Shown: positions 1 through 14,615, counted from the first letter of the stretch. The stretch: 64,000 nt of DNA from Luscinia megarhynchos (GCA_034336665.1 CM067566.1:18396330-18460329); one strand, 5' to 3'. The notes: generated from the letters alone by a model not told the origin. Numbers and translations are program-made.

Positions 1-3000
1 GTGGAGGGATAAGTACTGAGCCATGACAAACTCCAAGAAGTACTAATTTCAATCAAAAGCAAGAGCAGAATTTGTGAGAGAATGATATTCTGTGCAAATC
101 CCAGCAACTGTTGGAGCTACTGTTTAAAACAAACTGGATCACCTTGTTCACATGTTCAGGACTCTGAATGTGTAAGGTGCAGCTTCCCATTAAAAATTTG
201 TCCAGAGATTTTTATCTGTTATTAAGAGTCCTCACCAGTTTTCCTTCTCTGAATGCCAGGCTTACAGACTGGCTCAAAATTCCAAGGGTTTAGTTCCCCT
301 GGAGTCCTTTTTAAACACTGGTATCACATTTGCACAATTTTTTTCCCCTGGCAACAACGTAGTTCTAAACAATAGATTGCACATCATAGTTAATAATTTT
401 ACTATTTCCTTTAGAAGTCCTGGATGAATACCATCTGGTCTTGGGCTCAGCTCAATTCAGCATCTGCTAGTTAAATTGCCAGAGTAAATGAGGAAGAATT
501 TACTATGAACTCTTGACTCCCCTTTTGGAGTGGATTTCTCCATGAAACACATCGAGATCAAAGAGTTTTGTTTTTCTAGGCTTTTATTTTGCATAGATTT
601 ACTCAAATGTACAGCCAATAGTCCTCATGTTTGGACAGTTTTGAGTTGCCTTTATAGTGTCATTTCCACTACATTTAGCTACTTAGCAACTAACAACTGC
701 ATGCAGATCAGTATCATCTCATTGTCTCCCTGCAAATTTCAGGAGACAAAAAAAGGAGGTTTTAATGAAATGCTCACTCATTGCAGATGCAATTTTATCA
801 TTTAGGAGAAACAAAAACCTCAGTGTCTGTCCACCTGTACTTAATTATACATTATTTGGGATGTTGAAAGTTTTAGGCAAGAACTTCTCTGGAGCTTGCT
901 GTTTTATTAGCAAAAGTAATTTGTTAATAAAATTGGCTTTTAATTAAGAAATAATTTAGGTATCTTTCTACGACTGTGTTGATAGTTTGGACAAAAGTAT
1001 ACAAAATATTTTCCCTATATTGGAAGGAGGCTTGCTAATCCATGATAACAAAAGAATCTGCCCTTTTTTTTTAATTCTAGTCTTAATCCTTTTCTCCCCT
1101 GTAATGTCAGATACTGGACACACCACCCTTGCAGCCACAACAATTGCTGTGCTCTGTCATTTCCTGCTATGTGTATGTATCTTTTCTCCTCCAAAACTAA
1201 ACCACATCACATACTCTGTCCTATCTTTTCATTACTTTGACAAAGATCTTTACTTAATTTAAATAGAAAGTCCACTTGTAAAATGATGAATTTGGAATAT
1301 CATATCTTTATCGGGTGTCAAATTTACAAATAGGTTTAGGTTTGTTGCCAGGTCCTTTTTGTCCTGACAAGTGAAATTAAATAAAGCAATTAGGAAAAAA
1401 ACATAAATGGAAAGTCATGGTCTACTTCTGTTCTTACTTGCCAGGTTTATGCTGGCATCAGGCCTCTGATTCAGTGGAGTTACTCTCACAGGGACAAACT
1501 ACAGGGAGATCAGAACTAGGCCACACTTCTGGAGAACGCACAAAATTCTCATGAACAAATTTATTGTAAACTTTTTCAAGGCAATTTGAGCCTGAGTCCT
1601 GTCAGTGTCTCACAGGAACTGCATTGAAACAATTTATTTCATACTGATCTGAGCTAAATAACATAAGGATGAAACTTATTTCTGGGCACCTTGTTGTACA
1701 ACCAGTGATTTCTGAAATCATTCACCAGTCACAGATGGGGTCTAAGGTGAACAAGGTGCTCCAGCTGCCCCCTGCAGTGCTCCTGCAAAGGTGACACATT
1801 ACATGGCATGCTGCTTAATAAATCTTTGGAAGACTCCACATGTCTTCAGTGATGAAGTTCTTGTATTTAGGTCACGTTTTTATTGAGACACATCTCAAGG
1901 TATCTTTTAAATTGTTTGGGGGTGACAACTTTTCATTCTTTTGAAGTGACAATTCATAGTGTTTGAACTTCCTGGATATTTGCAGTACCATCTGCCTGAC
2001 CTGCCTGTGAGATGCACCACAGCTGGTCCTGATGCCTTCATGGGCATCCAGGCAGCCTGTCCTACCACCTTCCTCAGAAGGGAGGAAATGAGACCTCCCA
2101 GGTGATGGCTGTGAGCTCTGTACAGTGTTCAAGGCTCTCTGATGAATAGAATGAATAAAGCATACTGTCTCTGTAAATCCTCAGGTCCAATTTCATAATC
2201 ATGGTGAAGTTTCTATGTGCTTCCGGAGTGAAAAAGGGATTTCTGCTCCAGACATTTCTATGCAAGTTCTGTATACAATTTAGGAAACTGCTTCAAAGAA
2301 ATACGTGTGAATAATTTGTCCAGTGTAACATAAGGTCTCAAAACAATCCTTCTGACGCCCAGTGCTATTACTGAAGTCTGGGATGAGTCATTATCCACTC
2401 ATTCCACCCAAATGGTTTGCCGTGCGTGTTGCTACTCATGTCAACATTTCTCGGACTGCCACTGAGCTCAGCTGCATCTCCTCTCCCCACACACCTGGCC
2501 CTCTAACTATTAAAAATTGAGGGCAGAAGTTACACCAATGCTCTCTGATCAACTGAAGCTGATCCTTTTCCTTTTTTTGTCTTATCATAATGGATATGTA
2601 AGTCCTATGAGGAATGGATACACACCCATGAAAGAGGAACAAAGATGTTTTTACAAGGTGCTTGTTTCTACTGCAGGCTATACATGACATTGTACAACCC
2701 TTTTTGTCCCTTCACCCTGTGAATATTAATTTTCTAGAAAAAAAATAGTTCAGGATTTAAGCTAGAGATGCAAGAAAATAGCCCTTCATACCCTTATACT
2801 GTGGGTATATCATGTGCTAGAACCCCATGTCAAATAACCTGCATGAACACCTAGCCCAGGAGATCACTTTTTTGGATTATATTAACACCATCAAGTGTTG
2901 GTATCATTAATGTTTTTCTTTGAGTATATCTTTGCACATTGGACCAACATCAGTCAAAGTCAAAATCCATCACATGTTATAAGGTACTGGTTGTCTGAGA

Positions 3001-5570
3001 CTTTTCTGAGGTACAGTCATGGCATGGTTTGTAAAAAATAGATAAAAGATCAGGGATTGCCACCAGAAACAACCCCAATAGACTATAAAGTCAGCAACAA
3101 AATGGTACAATTCTTCCTGGCAATATTCAACTCCTTAACAAAGCTCAAAACAGCAACAGGCTGCTGAATAAACCCCCACCTGTAACAGCTGAGAGCTGTA
3201 GTCTTTTAAGATTCCAGTTAGGCACATAACAAAGAGTCACAACTATTCTGCCACAAGAGATTTTCAATTTGCATGTCTCCCAGAGGTGTATTAATGAAAT
3301 TAGCTGTGTTAATTGCAGCTGCTATGATTTTCAATTTAAAGATGAAAAACAAAAGTATTTGGCACAGGTCACTCAGTGGGAGAGTGGAAGAGTTGGGAAA
3401 AGCGAGGAAGTCTTTTCAGACTGCTGCTGTCTGATACTCTGCTCTCAAAAGAAGCCACGCCATCCTCATGACGTTAAGATCAAATGGATTTCCACATTTC
3501 CACAGAATTAGATGAAGACATGTTAGTTTCACAACACCAACTAAGTAATTTGGAGACTGGCTGTGCAATTAGCAGGGAGGAAATGGAGAAGGTCAGCTGA
3601 TGTATTATTGGGTGAATTGGTACCAGCATGTCTGAAGCCAGAGCTTTAATTTAAGATTCCAAAGTATGTGTGTCTCACTATGCACAGAGAGAAATTACTT
3701 TGTGTTCCATAACATCTCATCTAACAACAACATTTTTAGAGGAGTATCAGTGTCTGTTGATGATAAATTCCCTTAAGGTAATACTATTGAACTTTGTTCA
3801 CTGACATCTGAGTTCCCAATAGTTGTCTAACCCTTGTTTTAAAGGAACCCAAGATATGGAAATCAAGAGAGGCATTGTGTCTCTTAGATAAACACTCAAA
3901 ATTACACTTACATAAAATGAATAAATTTAATTGGCAATAGTATTTCTTTAAAGTTTCCGTTTTTAATAGAAAACATAAACTTCCTATGAGCAGTTGATTT
4001 GATATAAATTTGCACAAGTCTGCACAAGAAACAGAACATACAATTTATTCTATTTTTGATTCATTCTCTGTTATTCAGTACTGAAGAGGGGCACAGCCTC
4101 AGATTTTAAAGGGCAACTAACTGACTAAGTCTCTTCTCAACAACTGATATCTGAGTATGAATTTAAGTCACTTGAAACAATTTAAAAGATGAAGTGAGGG
4201 TAAAGAACAAAAATTTTAGAAGATATTGCAAAATGTGTCTCCATTAGAAGATCTATCTACCATTACTACTGGTACAACATGGACAGCTACTGTAGTCTAT
4301 AAACCCCTGCCAGCAAAGCCCCCAAGGAAACAACTCCTTGAAAGTACATAACCAAGCAGGATTTTGATCTAATAAATAGAAAAGCAAAAGACTATGGGAT
4401 GCCTAGAGTTTTACTGGTTTCCCATTGTCATGGTTTTGCATGGAAGGGTACTCAGCAAGACGACAGGTTGTTACCTTCAAATTGTGGAGTTACATAATGA
4501 AAGTAAGATTTTAAATTAGGCTCATGGCCTGCGTTTTGTTGTACACAATTACGTATTTTATTGTTTGACTATTGTTCTCTTCCTGTGACAATCTCCAGGC
4601 CAGTTTTTTCAGTTAAATGGAACTCTGCTAGCTGGCACTGTGGACTAATTATTGAACACAGTAAGAGGAGGTACAGAGAGACCTTCAGGAGCAAAAACAA
4701 TTTACCCCAGCTGAAGTTCTCTTCCAAGTCTTAATTTCTGAGATGTTTTAGCTTTATTTGTAAATTAGCTAAATGCTCTTTGCATTTTGGACTTATTTGA
4801 TAGGCATAATGCTGTCCAATAACCGTATGTAAAAAGTTGTCAGTTATAATTTTCTGAGAAAGTGGGGGAGGAAGGTCAAGCCCATAGTGACAAAAAATAC
4901 TCTAATTTCTTTCAATTATTGTGCTAAGCTGTCCTGGAAGTATTTGATAGTGATTTCAAAACATTATTAAAATACTAAAACACTGAAAATAATTCTTTCT
5001 AGAGTTTCAACACAGATGGGCTGTTAAAAGATGGTATTGTTTGCCTTACTTGCCATGCTTTTGTCTATATAACCCTCAAGAAAACATATTCTGGGAACAA
5101 TTGCCTTAGTTAGTTTGGACTATTTGCTCATGTTTATACAGTATTACATAGTGCAGGGAGTTAATTTGACTGTAAGTATGTAAGTTTTAAATTAATTTTC
5201 CTTGTTTAGTCTTTGCTTACATTACAAAACTGTTTTAAATCTGCCAAGAAGTCTCACCTCTTACAAGAAGGGAGAAACAAAACTCCAAGGACAAACTCTG
5301 CTCTGAATTCTCCACACTCACTTTTTGACAGACTCAGATACAGTAAGGCTGCTGTGGTGTGTCCAAGTATCCAGGGTTTATAAATTAAGCACATCAGAAA
5401 CTGGATCTCTTGGATGTAATCCTTGTATATAGAAAAGTTACGTGCTACACTCCTGATTTTGTTTTAACAGACATTTGAAAATTTGAAGTATATTAACTGC
5501 AATTAACTGGGTGATTTTTTCTAATATTTTTGTGTGTGTGCCTGAAGTCAGATCAAATATGATCTCGTAT
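1..5570. other. Intergenic DNA, no gene seen
   Basis: AT-rich sequence with only short random open frames (under 95 codons) on both strands. None shows a protein family match, paired splice signals or low stop density that I can defend. In the usual vertebrate order CCKAR lies on this side of TBC1D19, but none of its seven-helix coding sequence is recognisable here. Confidence 0.7.
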
Positions 5571-5579
5571 TTGCAATTT

Positions 5580-5965
5580 CATGCCATTCCTGGTTTGGCC
5601 CTTTTGGAACCTGTGGAAACCCGAAAAAATTTTCCCAATTAAGGAATGCAACCTCTGTTCTGTTCCCTGAGTCAAGCCTAGGCCCTCTCCCTGTCCATTA
5701 ACCCTTAAGTCACTCCCACCCTAATTCCCTGTTGGTCTTTTGCCTTGGCCCTTCCCTTGTAGCATCCCCATGTCCCTTAGTAATTGGTCCCTGATGCTTT
5801 CCCCGCCCTGCTGAGCCCATGTACTAAACCTGGACCCTCACAAGAAGCCTGGCCTTTGTTCCCTGAAACCTAAACCATGCGTGGCTGAAAATAAACATCT
5901 TGGAAAACCCTGCAAAGGCCTTTCCTGCTGATTTCACCCCAAGCAACACCTTAGATGCAACAGGA
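5580..5965 (+). repeat. Possible old LTR fragment
   Basis: A pyrimidine- and CCC-rich block unlike its AT-rich flanks, ending in a possible polyadenylation signal AATAAA (5890-5895). The composition and layout resemble the 3' part of bird endogenous retrovirus LTRs. There is no coding sequence, and I could not define the ends or a target-site duplication. It may instead be another dispersed repeat. Confidence 0.35.
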
Positions 5966-7350
5966 ACCAACTGCACTGGTGCTAAGTGTACTTTGTACAG
6001 AAAAAGCTGTGCAAAACAGTCACAGATCATACACACACTCTGACTACTGTGTCTCTTGGATATCTTGCCTCTTCACAATGTTCTCCTTTTATTCTAATGC
6101 ATGCATTTTGCAATACTGCAGTGTGGGGAAAATTAATAAATTGAAGTAAGAAAAGGTATTTTGGATGAGATAATGACAAAAGATCAGTATCACTTAGTGT
6201 TTTGTTTCTACAAGATTTGCTGACTGAAGTTCCTGGAGCAAGTCAAGTGTTTTTAAAATATTCTAAGCAATATGCTAGTGAAATGCTCCCAGATTATACT
6301 GTCACTCACTCTGGTTTTAAACCCAGTGGCACTTAAAGTATAATCCTGCTCAAACCATAATCTAAAAGTGATCTTATCTCTTTAATTTCAATTTACATTT
6401 CGGTTAGATAGTCAGAATTCTCAGCTGCAATTTTATACTTTGTAGAGACAGACCTCCCCAAAGTCTTCACTTAATCCTCAATGACTGAAAATTATTAGGA
6501 GTCAAATGGGAATGCTCTGGTAAAAAAAATAAATCAGTATTTCATTAGCTGTTAAACTGACCCATTTCATACCAGAATATATTTTTCACAAGACCTTACA
6601 AAGACAAGGCTGGAAATTGAAAATTTTATTCTGTGAGAAATATTCTAATAAATTCTAAAGAAACAGATCATGATATAAATTGGTAAATAAGTTATCATCT
6701 TCTGTTCCTAGAGGAGTGGATGGTAGGTCATATACAATATTATCCAACCCAAAATAATAGGAAACTTTTATTCCTGTAGCCTGATGTGTTACAAAATAGC
6801 CAAGGCCTTAACAGATTTAACACTGTTTGAGAAGAAACTGGCAGTACAAATTGATAGTTTCTGATGAAATCCAGCTTACTTATCAAGAAGACAGTAAATT
6901 TCATTTCCCTTAATAGTACTTTTTCCATCACCCCAACATGTGGCTCATTTAGTTAGTGACATGATAACAACTTCTTCTGTCCCTTCATCAGTGCATCCTC
7001 ATTAGTCCTTCTTTACCTATTGCTCATCCTATTTGTGCGTGGTTTTCTCCTCCTTTAGGCCAACTTAACCAAAACTGTGAATTTGAAAATGGCACCTTAC
7101 ATCTGGAGTGTTCATCCTTTAGGCAACCCAGCTGAGCTGGGTTCAGTACCTCCAACAGTGGTGTTATTTCCAGTTCTAAGGAGTAAATAAATGGTTAAGT
7201 CTCAAATATTTGTGTCTCTCAGACAAGATTATGAAAGCTAGTAGTATTTATTTAAAATATTTGCCCCACCCATATTGTTACTGCAAACCTCACAGATATA
7301 CCTGGAAACAGAAAAACAATCCTACATTTTAAAAGTAGCTTCCTTAAAAG
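5966..7350. other. Intergenic DNA, nothing recognised
   Basis: AT-rich, with short frames only. No repeat or gene signature that I can name. Confidence 0.6.
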
Positions 7351-7354
7351 AGTC

Positions 7355-7611
7355 AGTGTCATGAAGTGGTTTCAGGGGAGGTTTAGGCTGGATATCAGGA
7401 AAAAGTTCTTCATCCAGAGGGAGGCTGAGCACTGGAACAGGCTCTCCAGGGAAGTGGTCACAGCACCAAGCCTGACAGAGTTCAAGAAGCATTTGGAGAA
7501 CAGTCCCAGGCACATGGTGTGACTCTTGGGGATGGTCCTGTGCAGGGTGTGGAGCTAGAGCTGAGGATCCTGAGGTCCCTTCCAGCTCAGGAGATTCTAT
7601 GATTCTGTGAT
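7355..7611 (+). mobile_element. CR1 LINE, 3' end fragment
   Basis: Contains the standard CR1 3' segments: GGCTGGATATCAGGAAAAAG, GAGCACTGGAACAGGCTC, GGTCCCTTCCAGCTCAGGA and the tail ATTCTATGATTCTGTGA at the right end. It is a 5'-truncated copy with no intact coding frame and only moderate divergence. Orientation is plus. Confidence 0.9.
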
Positions 7612-9849
7612 GATCTCATGCTGTTATTCCCCTGTATGCCAATACATATGATTACATATCACACCTTTGATCTAAAATTTTATTATGCTGCTTTTGTTAT
7701 TAGTCTAATCTTGCCAAAATGAAAAGCTCTTCTCCTTTTGAACAGCTCAAATAAGGTATTTTAATTCTATATTTTAGGTTGATGCTATACATTATCCAGC
7801 AGGAATCCACCCTCCTCTACCCTCTATGAGTGCAAGCCTCAATTTGGTTTCAGACAAAGACTAGGAAATTTTATCCACACTAGCTACTAGAGTGCATGCA
7901 TATCTAAGCTCAGAGCACATTTTAGCCCATCTGCTCTGGAGAACGTGTCCTTTGTTAAACAGTAGGTAGGAATGTTGGCCACAGGGGTCCTTCCTATGAA
8001 GAACAAAAGTGATCAATGATAAATTGCATTGCTATATGACTGCTTATTCATATCAATGACTGATAGTCTCAGCTGAGCTGTACAGTTTTTTGTTTATTAG
8101 TTTCATACCTTGTCTCTTTACTTTTTCTGTTTTGCAATAAATACAATTTATTTCAACCCTTCCTGAGCCCTTTAGCACATTTGCTTTTGTGAATGTTTTC
8201 TAATTTTCCTTCCTGATCTTTCTGGGAAAATGCTGCAATATAGATTGTAAGATTCAAGCCTGTATCCTGTAATTAACAAAATAATACAATTTTTTAGGTA
8301 CTACCTCTGTCTTTTTTTTGATTTAGCAAATTTGTTATGCATTTGAAAGGTTTCTTTACAGACCTCTAAACAGTGATGCAAACCAGAAAACCTAAATGGA
8401 TTTTATATTTAAAATTTTTGGTTTCAGTGTGCAGAGCTTCATCTGAAATCAAATCATTTGTGTTTGTTTGTGCTCCCTAGAGCTGTGAATAATATTTTGG
8501 TGTCCTTTTTCCTTTAAGCAGATCCGTATATTAATTTGTATGTATTGGGTTAGTGAAAGCAGGGTAGTCTTCTACTCAGTGGCTCTGAATCCAGCCTTCA
8601 GTGTTGTGCTTCACATATGTGTGCTCTTCCATTCCAATGTTCCACTCTTTTTTGGGTGAAGTTTTGAACATGTTGTTATAATGAACTTATTTCCACAGTC
8701 AAAGTTGTGCCTCATATATGCACACGATTCCTGTAACAGGCAGTATCAGTAATCAGTGTTTCAGATAATTTTCTGCAATAATGTTTTTCTGTATATAAAC
8801 AGAGAAACAGTAGAAATTAAGAAATCAGTACTTGGTTTTACATTTTGACTTAATCTCTTTTGACCTAATATAAGACAACAGCAAGTATTTCAGCATAGGA
8901 TTGTTTAGCTCCCACTATGGCCCGAGATGTGTCAGAGAAGATTCTATTCCATAGGTGGTGGTGATATTTAATCAGTGCCTCCTGCTCCCTTTCGATGATA
9001 TATGGCATTTGTCCATACAGGGAAAGGAAAGCACCATCTCTGGAGACAACCATGAGAAACTTAGGAAGGTTCTCTTGTTATCTTCTACTCACTCAGTATT
9101 TCCTTATTGTTGCACTTCCAGCTGCCTTTCCAACAGAGCAGACATCAAGTTAAGGAAGTGGAAATCAAGGCAAAGGATATGTGAAAAATCCTTGTAATGA
9201 AGTAAAAATCTCCATGACTGTAGCTAGATTGTTTCCTTTGTACAGTTACAGTAGCTGGTGAACAATAACCATTGCAAAAGCCCTTCAAGAGTTTCTAGTT
9301 CCTTTTGGTTTATTCTCCACTTTTGAATTTTTTATTTGAAAATTTATCAAACAATTAAATGAAACAATGTAATAATCCTTCAAATGGAAAAAAAAAAGAG
9401 AGAAAAGAAAGGATTAATCAACTTTGTCATCAAATCTTAATTACAAGAATAAAATGTACCCAAGAAGAGATCCTTGTTCTGCCGCTGAAGTTTATAGTTC
9501 TACCTCTTAATGATTAAAGAGAAGGCAGCTATGATCTAGACACTAAATAATGTATCCAAGGTGGTCTGCTGATTGTTGAAGACTTGCAACATGCCCTGAT
9601 ATGACTGTGTAGTAAATTGTATATATTCCAGGCAGTGAACAAAAGGATAACAGACTACCTTAAAACATTTATTACATTTTCCACAGAAGACAAAATTCCC
9701 CTACTGTAATAAGTAGGATATTGCATCAAGAAGCTATTTCAGTGGAGTAATGCTCAATATTGTGTAACAAATAAACAGAGAATGAGAAGCTTTGACATTT
9801 TTCAAAAGTAGATATAAGACATCACCACACACATGTTTTTAGATATTTT
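7612..9849. other. Intergenic DNA, nothing recognised
   Basis: AT-rich with no long frames. The short opposing frames at 8865-9197 overlap each other and show no family resemblance. Confidence 0.6.
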
Positions 9850-9960
9850 CATAGCCTCATAGAAAAGCTTGGGCTGGAAAGAACCTTAAAGATCATCTAG
9901 TTCCAATCCCCCCCTCCAAGGGCAGAGATGCTATGCACTAGATCAGACTCTTCCTATTTT
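9850..9960 (-). mobile_element. CR1 LINE, 3' end fragment
   Basis: Reads as the reverse complement of a CR1 3' end: the degraded tail CATAGCCTCATAGAA, then GGCTGGAAAGAACCTTAAAG and ATCATCTAGTTCCAATCCCC, then the start of the 'ACTAGATCAGA' segment. Very short and diverged. Confidence 0.8.
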
Positions 9961-12900
9961 TAAAAAGAGCATACTTCTTATGAAAGACAGGACCCAAGTC
10001 CTGCTTGTCTTTAGGTTACATAGACTCACTGGAGTCAATAGGTGTGAAAAGAACACAGAATCTCACCCTAACACACCCACACACCAGTAAACTCTGACAT
10101 GGAGTTGTTAACTTGAGGATTCACTGAGATAGTTCTTTGTACTGCATTTCTTCCTTACAGACCAATTGGTTAAATTTTGTAAAAACCTGAAAAGAAATAG
10201 CTAAAGTAAGCTGATATGTGTGAACTGAGAAAATGCTGGTTCATGAATGCTGAATCCTGTCTTTTAAAAGGTTTGGCTAAATACAAGAGTTGTGTAAATT
10301 TCCCAACAGACTTGCTCTCAGGTGAATATAGAATTTAAAGAAACAAAATATATAAGCCATGTGTGAAGTGCATAAACTACTCAGTGTATCAACTGTATTT
10401 GTGATTCAGCATGTGTTTCTCTTCAGTGTGTATCTAGATCAAAAGACTCCATTTCTGCTTTAAGTCTGAGAAATCCGACATCGGCATAATTTTATCTTCA
10501 TGCACAGCAAGTGCACTCATGGGATTTTACCAACCAGAAGATACAGAATATTACTGTTAGAACCCAAATCAATTGACTAATAAAACATGAAAATGTTTTA
10601 GTCACATGAAAAAGGGACTAAATCTAATAACATTAGAAAAATTAGGGACTTAGTGCATGTTAGTTTTGTTACATATGTGATAACTACTCACAGTTCCTGC
10701 TATGACTCAGAAATGCTACAAAAAAGTACCACTAACACATATTATGACCTGAAGTACATGGTCCACTCTAGGGAGACTTACACCATCTAAAGCCAAGGTT
10801 TGGTAGGAAATTACCTAAAGTCAAGAACTGAAACAATGTGAAACTCCTAAAACAAGACTGATAATCCTTGATATCACTGGTAGTCAAAGTCTACCTCTGA
10901 AGTTCAGCCACATATTAGAGCAAATATATTACTTCTCATGAACACCATCCTGCAATAAGAGATGCTTTCTGCTCTGAAAAGTGAAGATACATCATCTAAA
11001 CTTCTTACATTCTTCAGATTGCATCAGTGGTATTGGGGCCAAAAAAAAAAAATCTCATTACTCCACAGGAACTGATTATTTTGAAGAAAGTATTGAAACT
11101 TGTCAAAATACGTGCTGTCACTTTTTGGTAATTTGAACAAAGTTTGAAAGGGGGTGAGTCACTGACAGATCTTTCTTCTTTTGTCATAGATCTGTTATCA
11201 GCTCTAAACAATATATCATGATTTAGACTGCACAAGGAAACCAGTGGATATTATAAAGAGGAGCTTGCAGGATTGGCTCATAACAGAGATTAAGGTTTAA
11301 TTTACATTTGTCTAATATAGATTAAGCACATTGAATAAAAGACTGAATATGATGTTCTCTGAAAGTACCTATTTGGATGAGAAATCCATTGGAACCTGAC
11401 ACATTAGTACACAGGTGAAGTTCTGATATTGGCTTGAAATGGAGGACTGGGGTTATGGATTTGAAGCCCTCACAAATTAAAATGGTTCCAAGTGGAGAAA
11501 GAAGAACTGAAGTTTTGGACAGGAAAAGCTCTTCAAATGAAAAAAACACTAAGCAACTACACAAAAAATTCCGTTTATCTGAGCACAGATAAAAGTGCCC
11601 TGTCTGAAGAAAGGCAGATTTGGAGGTTTGGGGGCCTAAGGGAAGATGTGTGTGGCTTTTGTTTGTGTTTGTTGGGGTTTTTTCCCTCTAATATCTTATC
11701 CCTCTGTTTTGGCAGAAAATAGAAAGTTGTTGGGTTGGATTGCTGTTTTTCGGTTTTGATTTGGTTTCAATTTTTTTTTGTTGTTTTTTATTTTTCTCTA
11801 AACCTGGGTTTCTGTGTCACTTGGCTGATTTGGGACACAGCCGTCTTTATAACTGACCCAGAGTGCCACTGGGGTTTGCCCATGCTGCCATCCTCCTGGA
11901 AGCATCTCCTGTAGCACAAAAAAAAAAAAAGAAAAGGGAACAACTTAGAGGTGTACACAATATTTATGATACATTATCAGGCTAAATGCAATATGTAGCT
12001 CTCCCTGGATAGCATTAACCCCCTTGGCACTCAGGGTGCAAAGGAAAGGGAAGCAGCTCACCTACAGTAGCAAGTCCCAGTGGTTGCATGCTTAGTCCTG
12101 TTCTGCACCTTGTTCCCTTTTACTCCAGCACTGAGTGCATGAAGGCACCCACCTCAGCACAGGTAAAGGGGCAGTGTTCCCACTCCAGCCCCTCTCCACC
12201 CCTGCTCCCCCAGCAGAGACAGCAGCCCTAAGAGGAGATTTCATGACTTGGCATTTCTCACAGCGACAGAATGAAAGGTGAAGGTGGGATCAGGGCAGTA
12301 TGGGGGCTGTGAATTGCTTAGGCAGAGTGTCATATGAGCAGCTGACTTCAAGTGCTAGGATTTTGACTGCTGGGATTTTGTGATTGGGACTGTTGGGATT
12401 TTACTACACTTGCTGGGATTTTGTTGTCTTCCCTCACCCATTATCTGTCATACAACACCAGTCTCCTTTGGTGATAACTGCAGACAGCCTAGTTGGATAT
12501 TAGGTCAACTAGCATATTACATGGAAAAAGCCAAACTGACTGACTATGTAATTTTTACTTTCCACTTCCAGATTCTCAATGCTCTCCAGACCTGTCATGG
12601 CAGATTAATAACAGACACTTGGGATACCAGTATCAAGCACAGTTAAGTGAAGTAACTTGACACAAAACACAGTAAACTAAGGTGTAACACTGCAGAGCAC
12701 TGCAGATGCAAATGGAGGAGGAATACAAAAGGAAGAGAACTGGCGTTCACGGGTGTAAGACTGAGACATTGAGAAGAAAAGACCAACAACTCAAACCAGA
12801 AAACCTATGACATCTACACCAGACCCTTCTGATAAAACCAACAAGCTGCCTCTGGTATGTAGTACTGGGCATCATAAAACCACTCTATGCTGACTGAACT

Positions 12901-14540
12901 GCAGCTGCTTACTAGCAGTTTGAAAGTAAATCATGATGAAAAAGCTGTAATTGTCAAAAACTTATCACATGAACCAAGTTAAACCTGTCATGTGATACCA
13001 GGTGAATAGGCTAAAGCATTAGCTGGGATTTCTGCCAATGCCTGTTATTTAAGTGATATTTTCTAATAATGACCCTGTATTTCTCAAGCTGCTATGCAGC
13101 ACTCCTTGTAAGGAAACAAAAAAGAAGCACAGACTTAAGCATGAGATTTCTTAACTAGATATGGTAGGGATACATAAGAAGCCCTTGGTAAGATCCTGTA
13201 GATTATCTCTTCATAAAATCATCCTACTTTTAATCCTGGATAGGCATTTACAAGAAATAAGTAATTTTTCCTACCCATACTGGAGGTATAACTGACCAAA
13301 GGCAAACCCAGTGGAAGGAAACCAGACTGGAAACAGCCTAAAAAACCAGGGAATGAAGACTGACAGATGTGCATATGCAGAGGGTTATAAAGACAACCTT
13401 GGAGCAGGGGTACTCAGCTGCAGGAAATTACACCTCCACAGCTGACATTAGTTTTTTGTCCTGTCTTCTATAGTGATCAGGATGGCTTTTGCAGACCTGC
13501 AAAGTTTTATGCATTGCACATGAAACTCACCTGATGTATGGTTTCCCCATAGTCCCCAGAAGCAGGGGAAGACACACTTCTAATCAGCAAGGTGTTGTGG
13601 CTTCTGTCCCACTCTGCAACCTGCCATGTGGCCAAATGTGGTGCCAGCAGATCACATGGAAAGCAGCCAGAGATTGTGCTGTGCTACCAGTAGGAATGTG
13701 CCCAGCCTCTGAGTCCTCACATATCGAGCAGCCCTGACAAATACCACGGTCACCAAACACAATGTAAGACTTCCATCCCTGTGGCAGTCCACAGGTTTGC
13801 TCACAAACTGGAAAGGAAAATGCTGCTGAGGACTGTGCTAGGCAAGGAGGGAGGGCTTTCTCTCACAGTTGCAGCTGAAATGTAAAACTCTGGACTTCAG
13901 CTGTCAACAGCTACATAAGCTACCTACAGAGCTTATGGTCATGCTCCAGTTTTCTGCATGTGCTTTCCTTAGCAAATGAAGTTCCCACACAAATGAATGA
14001 TCCTCATCAATTAAAAAACAAAACAAAACAAAATGAGGTGAGGCACTCTCTATATGGGAACATTTTGCAGACTGTTTTTATGAGCTAGCACAGAAAGCTA
14101 TTACACTTTGTATACTTGTCGAGTTGGGAATGTAGACTAAAATTAATTAACTCTCTCAATACACATGGGAAAAAAAATACTGTTGCCCCTAACATCATAG
14201 ATGCATGTAAGAAAAGAACTGATGGACAACCTGATGTAAATCAGAATAGACATTCAAGGCACACGAGACAACTGGGCACTTGATTTCCCCATGCTTTCCA
14301 TAAACTGAGGAGCAACCTCTCCTCAGTATTTTGATTAGAATAAGTGACTTTTTCAGGTTTCTCTACAGTTCATTAAAGAACTTCATCTCTAACCTTCTAA
14401 CTTCTTTAAACTTCATTTTATCCCGAAATGCTCACAGATAAGTCAAAACTGGTGGCAGACAAATTAGTTCAGGTGCATTTTTATGGCTATTATATGCAGT
14501 TGTATTTTCTATTGACATAACTGATGACAGCTACCATTTC
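9961..14540. other. Intergenic DNA, nothing coding
   Basis: Mostly AT-rich. A somewhat GC-richer patch at about 12,000-12,240 is unassigned. It includes a degenerate short repeat (12354-12422) and an (AAAAC)-type run near 14012-14032. No exon or gene is supported. Confidence 0.6.
12354..12422 (+). repeat. Degenerate short repeat, core GCTGGGATTTT
   Basis: Four copies of a GCTGGGATTTT-like core start at 12354, 12369, 12392 and 12412, with spacing of 15, 23 and 20 bases. The first and third copies carry one mismatch each. Probably a decayed minisatellite. Confidence 0.6.
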
Positions 14541-14544
14541 CTCA

Positions 14545-14615
14545 TATCTGTCACTCCCAACAGTGAAAAAGTTCCTCCTGATGTTTCAGAATCTTGTAAC
14601 ATTCTCTGTTTTGCA
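14545..14615 (-). mobile_element. Probable short CR1 remnant
   Basis: CCCAACAGTGAAAAAGTTCC followed by TCCTGATGTTTCAGA resembles the reverse complement of the CR1 3' region ('ACAGTGAAGAAGTTCCTCCTGATG' type). Flanking sequence is too decayed to extend it. Confidence 0.5.
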
